A DNA stretch of 64,000 nt from Paracoccus indicus (lineage in GTDB: Bacteria; Pseudomonadota; Alphaproteobacteria; Rhodobacterales; Rhodobacteraceae), in NCBI RefSeq assembly GCF_003056335.1, contig NZ_PYWA01000005.1, positions 281,751 through 345,750 of the forward strand, written 5' to 3'. The position numbers and the translations under genes are program-made. Positions 63,344-64,000 of this stretch are shown here, piece by piece. Under the pieces are notes generated by a model. That model searched no databases. It saw only the letters and a list, made by a program, of their open reading frames with translations, and was not told where the DNA came from. Every line of letters begins with the position of its first letter. The first letter of the stretch is position 1.

Positions 63344-63368
63344 GGGGCGGGTCGAGCGGTTCCGCCCC
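63344..63368 (+). terminator. Hairpin after the glycosyltransferase block
   Basis: GGGGCGG (63344-63350) and CCGCCCC (63362-63368) form a perfect 7-bp stem with an 11-nt loop, 8 bp after the last stop codon. The downstream tail is only moderately T-rich (ATCTCATTC), so it is a weak or Rho-assisted terminator. Confidence 0.55.
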
Positions 63369-63481
63369 ATCTCATTCAACCTCGATCATGATCGGAATGA
63401 GGCGCGCTTTCTGCGCGGCGATCAAGACCAGTTCGGACGGCACAGGAACCAGAAATTGGCCATGACCCGCTCCTGCCGGTA

Positions 63482-63507
63482 TCTCGTTTATAACGAGAAT
63501 CTGCAGG
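63482..63507. repeat. Direct repeat copy 1 (dyad plus tail)
   Basis: The dyad TCTCGTT-TAT-AACGAGA (63482-63498) is followed by ATCTGCAGG. The 15-bp part CTCGTTTATAACGAG matches copy 2 at 63887-63901 with two differences, and the next ten bases match with three. The two copies lie in the same orientation on either side of the transposase fragment. Confidence 0.5.
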
Positions 63508-63563
63508 TTGTTGCTCTGCCTGCCGACCCTGGACCACCCGAGGCTGGAGTTTTAGGGCTTTCC

Positions 63564-63866
63564 TCACGATGACGGGCTGGTTGCGTCACCGAGAAAGTGA
63601 AGCACGCTCGGGACGTTGTATCCGATGGCGCTGTGTGGTCTGTCGTCATTGTAGTGTCTGCGCCAATCCTCCAGTTTTTCACCGGCATCTGAAGGGCTCA
63701 TGAACCAGTGCGCATTCAGGCATTCGGATCTAAGCTTGCTGTTGAACACCTCGATGAACCCGTTATCCTTCGGTTTTCCGGGACGTGAGAAGTCTAGGGT
63801 CGCACCCTTTGCGTAGGCCCAGAGAACAAGGTCGCGAGGCACGAATTCGGTTCCGTTATCGCCCCT
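63564..63866 (-). pseudogene. IS3-family transposase fragment (OrfB integrase C-terminus)
   Basis: Only the last ~100 residues of an IS3 (IS407/IS2-like) OrfB remain, in frame up to the stop at 63564. They include RGDNGTEFVPRDLVLWAYA with the second catalytic aspartate, FSRPGKPKDNGFIEVFNSKL with the catalytic glutamate, and DWRRHYNDDRPHSAIGY near the end. The N-terminal two thirds, OrfA and the first catalytic aspartate are missing. The open frame continues to about 63980, but the sequence beyond about 63866 is unrelated and starts at an IS-end-like motif, so this is a broken copy. Confidence 0.85.
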
Positions 63867-63878
63867 GACCTGCCCCCC
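63866..63878. mobile_element. IS-end-like motif at the break in the transposase
   Basis: TGACCTGCCCCCC (63866-63878) resembles the terminal inverted repeats of IS3-family elements, which start TGA and are rich in C. It sits exactly where transposase homology stops, so it may be the end of a second insertion sequence that entered this copy and extends beyond the window. Confidence 0.45.
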
Positions 63879-63886
63879 TTTGGTCC

Positions 63887-63911
63887 CTCGGTCATAACGA
63901 GGGTCTGCCGG
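63887..63911. repeat. Direct repeat copy 2 (dyad plus tail)
   Basis: CTCGGTCATAACGAG (63887-63901) followed by GGTCTGCCGG repeats the element at 63483-63507 in the same orientation, 404 bp away. The remaining 63912-64000 shows no gene I recognise; it may be the non-coding tail of another mobile element. Confidence 0.5.
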
Positions 63912-64000
63912 TTTGAGATTGGTAGTCGGCGGATGGTTTCCGGGCAAGCGCGCCGGGAGCGGCGCCTTGGGGTGAGGCAAGCGTCCGGCGCGCTTCCAGC

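Noticed and set aside
63339..63572. A 77-residue plus-strand frame next to the transposase fragment
   Set aside because: No ribosome site or family signature; it spans the hairpin and the dyad repeat.

Overview
The window looks like chromosomal sequence of a high-GC alphaproteobacterium, most likely Rhodobacteraceae and close to Paracoccus. This is inferred from base composition, very tight operons with many 4-bp ATGA overlaps, a TRAP transporter, an isoquinoline-oxidoreductase-type molybdoenzyme and exopolysaccharide genes of rhizobial/rhodobacterial type. No database search was possible; names rest on motifs and family knowledge.

Layout: (1) 1-5775, small-molecule catabolism: a partial TRAP binding protein, a MocR-type regulator divergent from an Lrp/AsnC regulator, then a succinate-semialdehyde-type dehydrogenase and a class III aminotransferase, together resembling a GABA or omega-amino-acid route. 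(2) 5843-10426: molybdenum hydroxylase maturation (XdhC, MobA-like), ribosomal protein L33, and a two-subunit molybdenum hydroxylase. (3) 10461-14574: a signalling operon of a small membrane protein, a hybrid histidine kinase with two receivers and an Hpt domain, and a REC-GGDEF diguanylate cyclase. (4) 14702-43158: a large surface-polysaccharide region. It holds a Wzz/Wzc-like protein with a degenerate P-loop, eight glycosyltransferases (including a WecG/TagA type), an O-antigen/ExoQ-type polymerase, a polyprenyl-phosphate sugar transferase, a UDP-xylose synthase, a flippase, a beta-helix protein, and a five-gene nucleotide-sugar operon (acetyltransferase, Gfo/Idh dehydrogenase, two DegT aminotransferases, epimerase) facing a NeuD/PglD-like acetyltransferase. 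Regulators inside it are a LuxR-type protein with a degenerate receiver, a Crp/Fnr protein and an HxlR protein.

(5) 43288-58520 is the most unusual part. A signal-less M4 metallopeptidase and a caspase fused to an alpha/beta-hydrolase-like region are transcribed leftward. Divergent from them is an operon for a giant (about 2357 residue) secreted multicopper oxidase, a secreted propeller-like protein, an Sco1/SenC copper chaperone, and a cytochrome c fused to a periplasmic-binding-protein-like domain. The oxidase resembles the very large oxidases linked to Mn(II) oxidation (MnxG/McoA type), so a periplasmic metal-oxidising electron-transfer system is a reasonable hypothesis.

(6) 58604-64000: a membrane-anchored EEP-family hydrolase, then a visibly lower-GC block with UDP-galactopyranose mutase and two family 2 glycosyltransferases, ending in a broken IS3-family transposase. 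This block looks like a transferred surface-glycan module. No tRNA, rRNA or CRISPR array was recognised.
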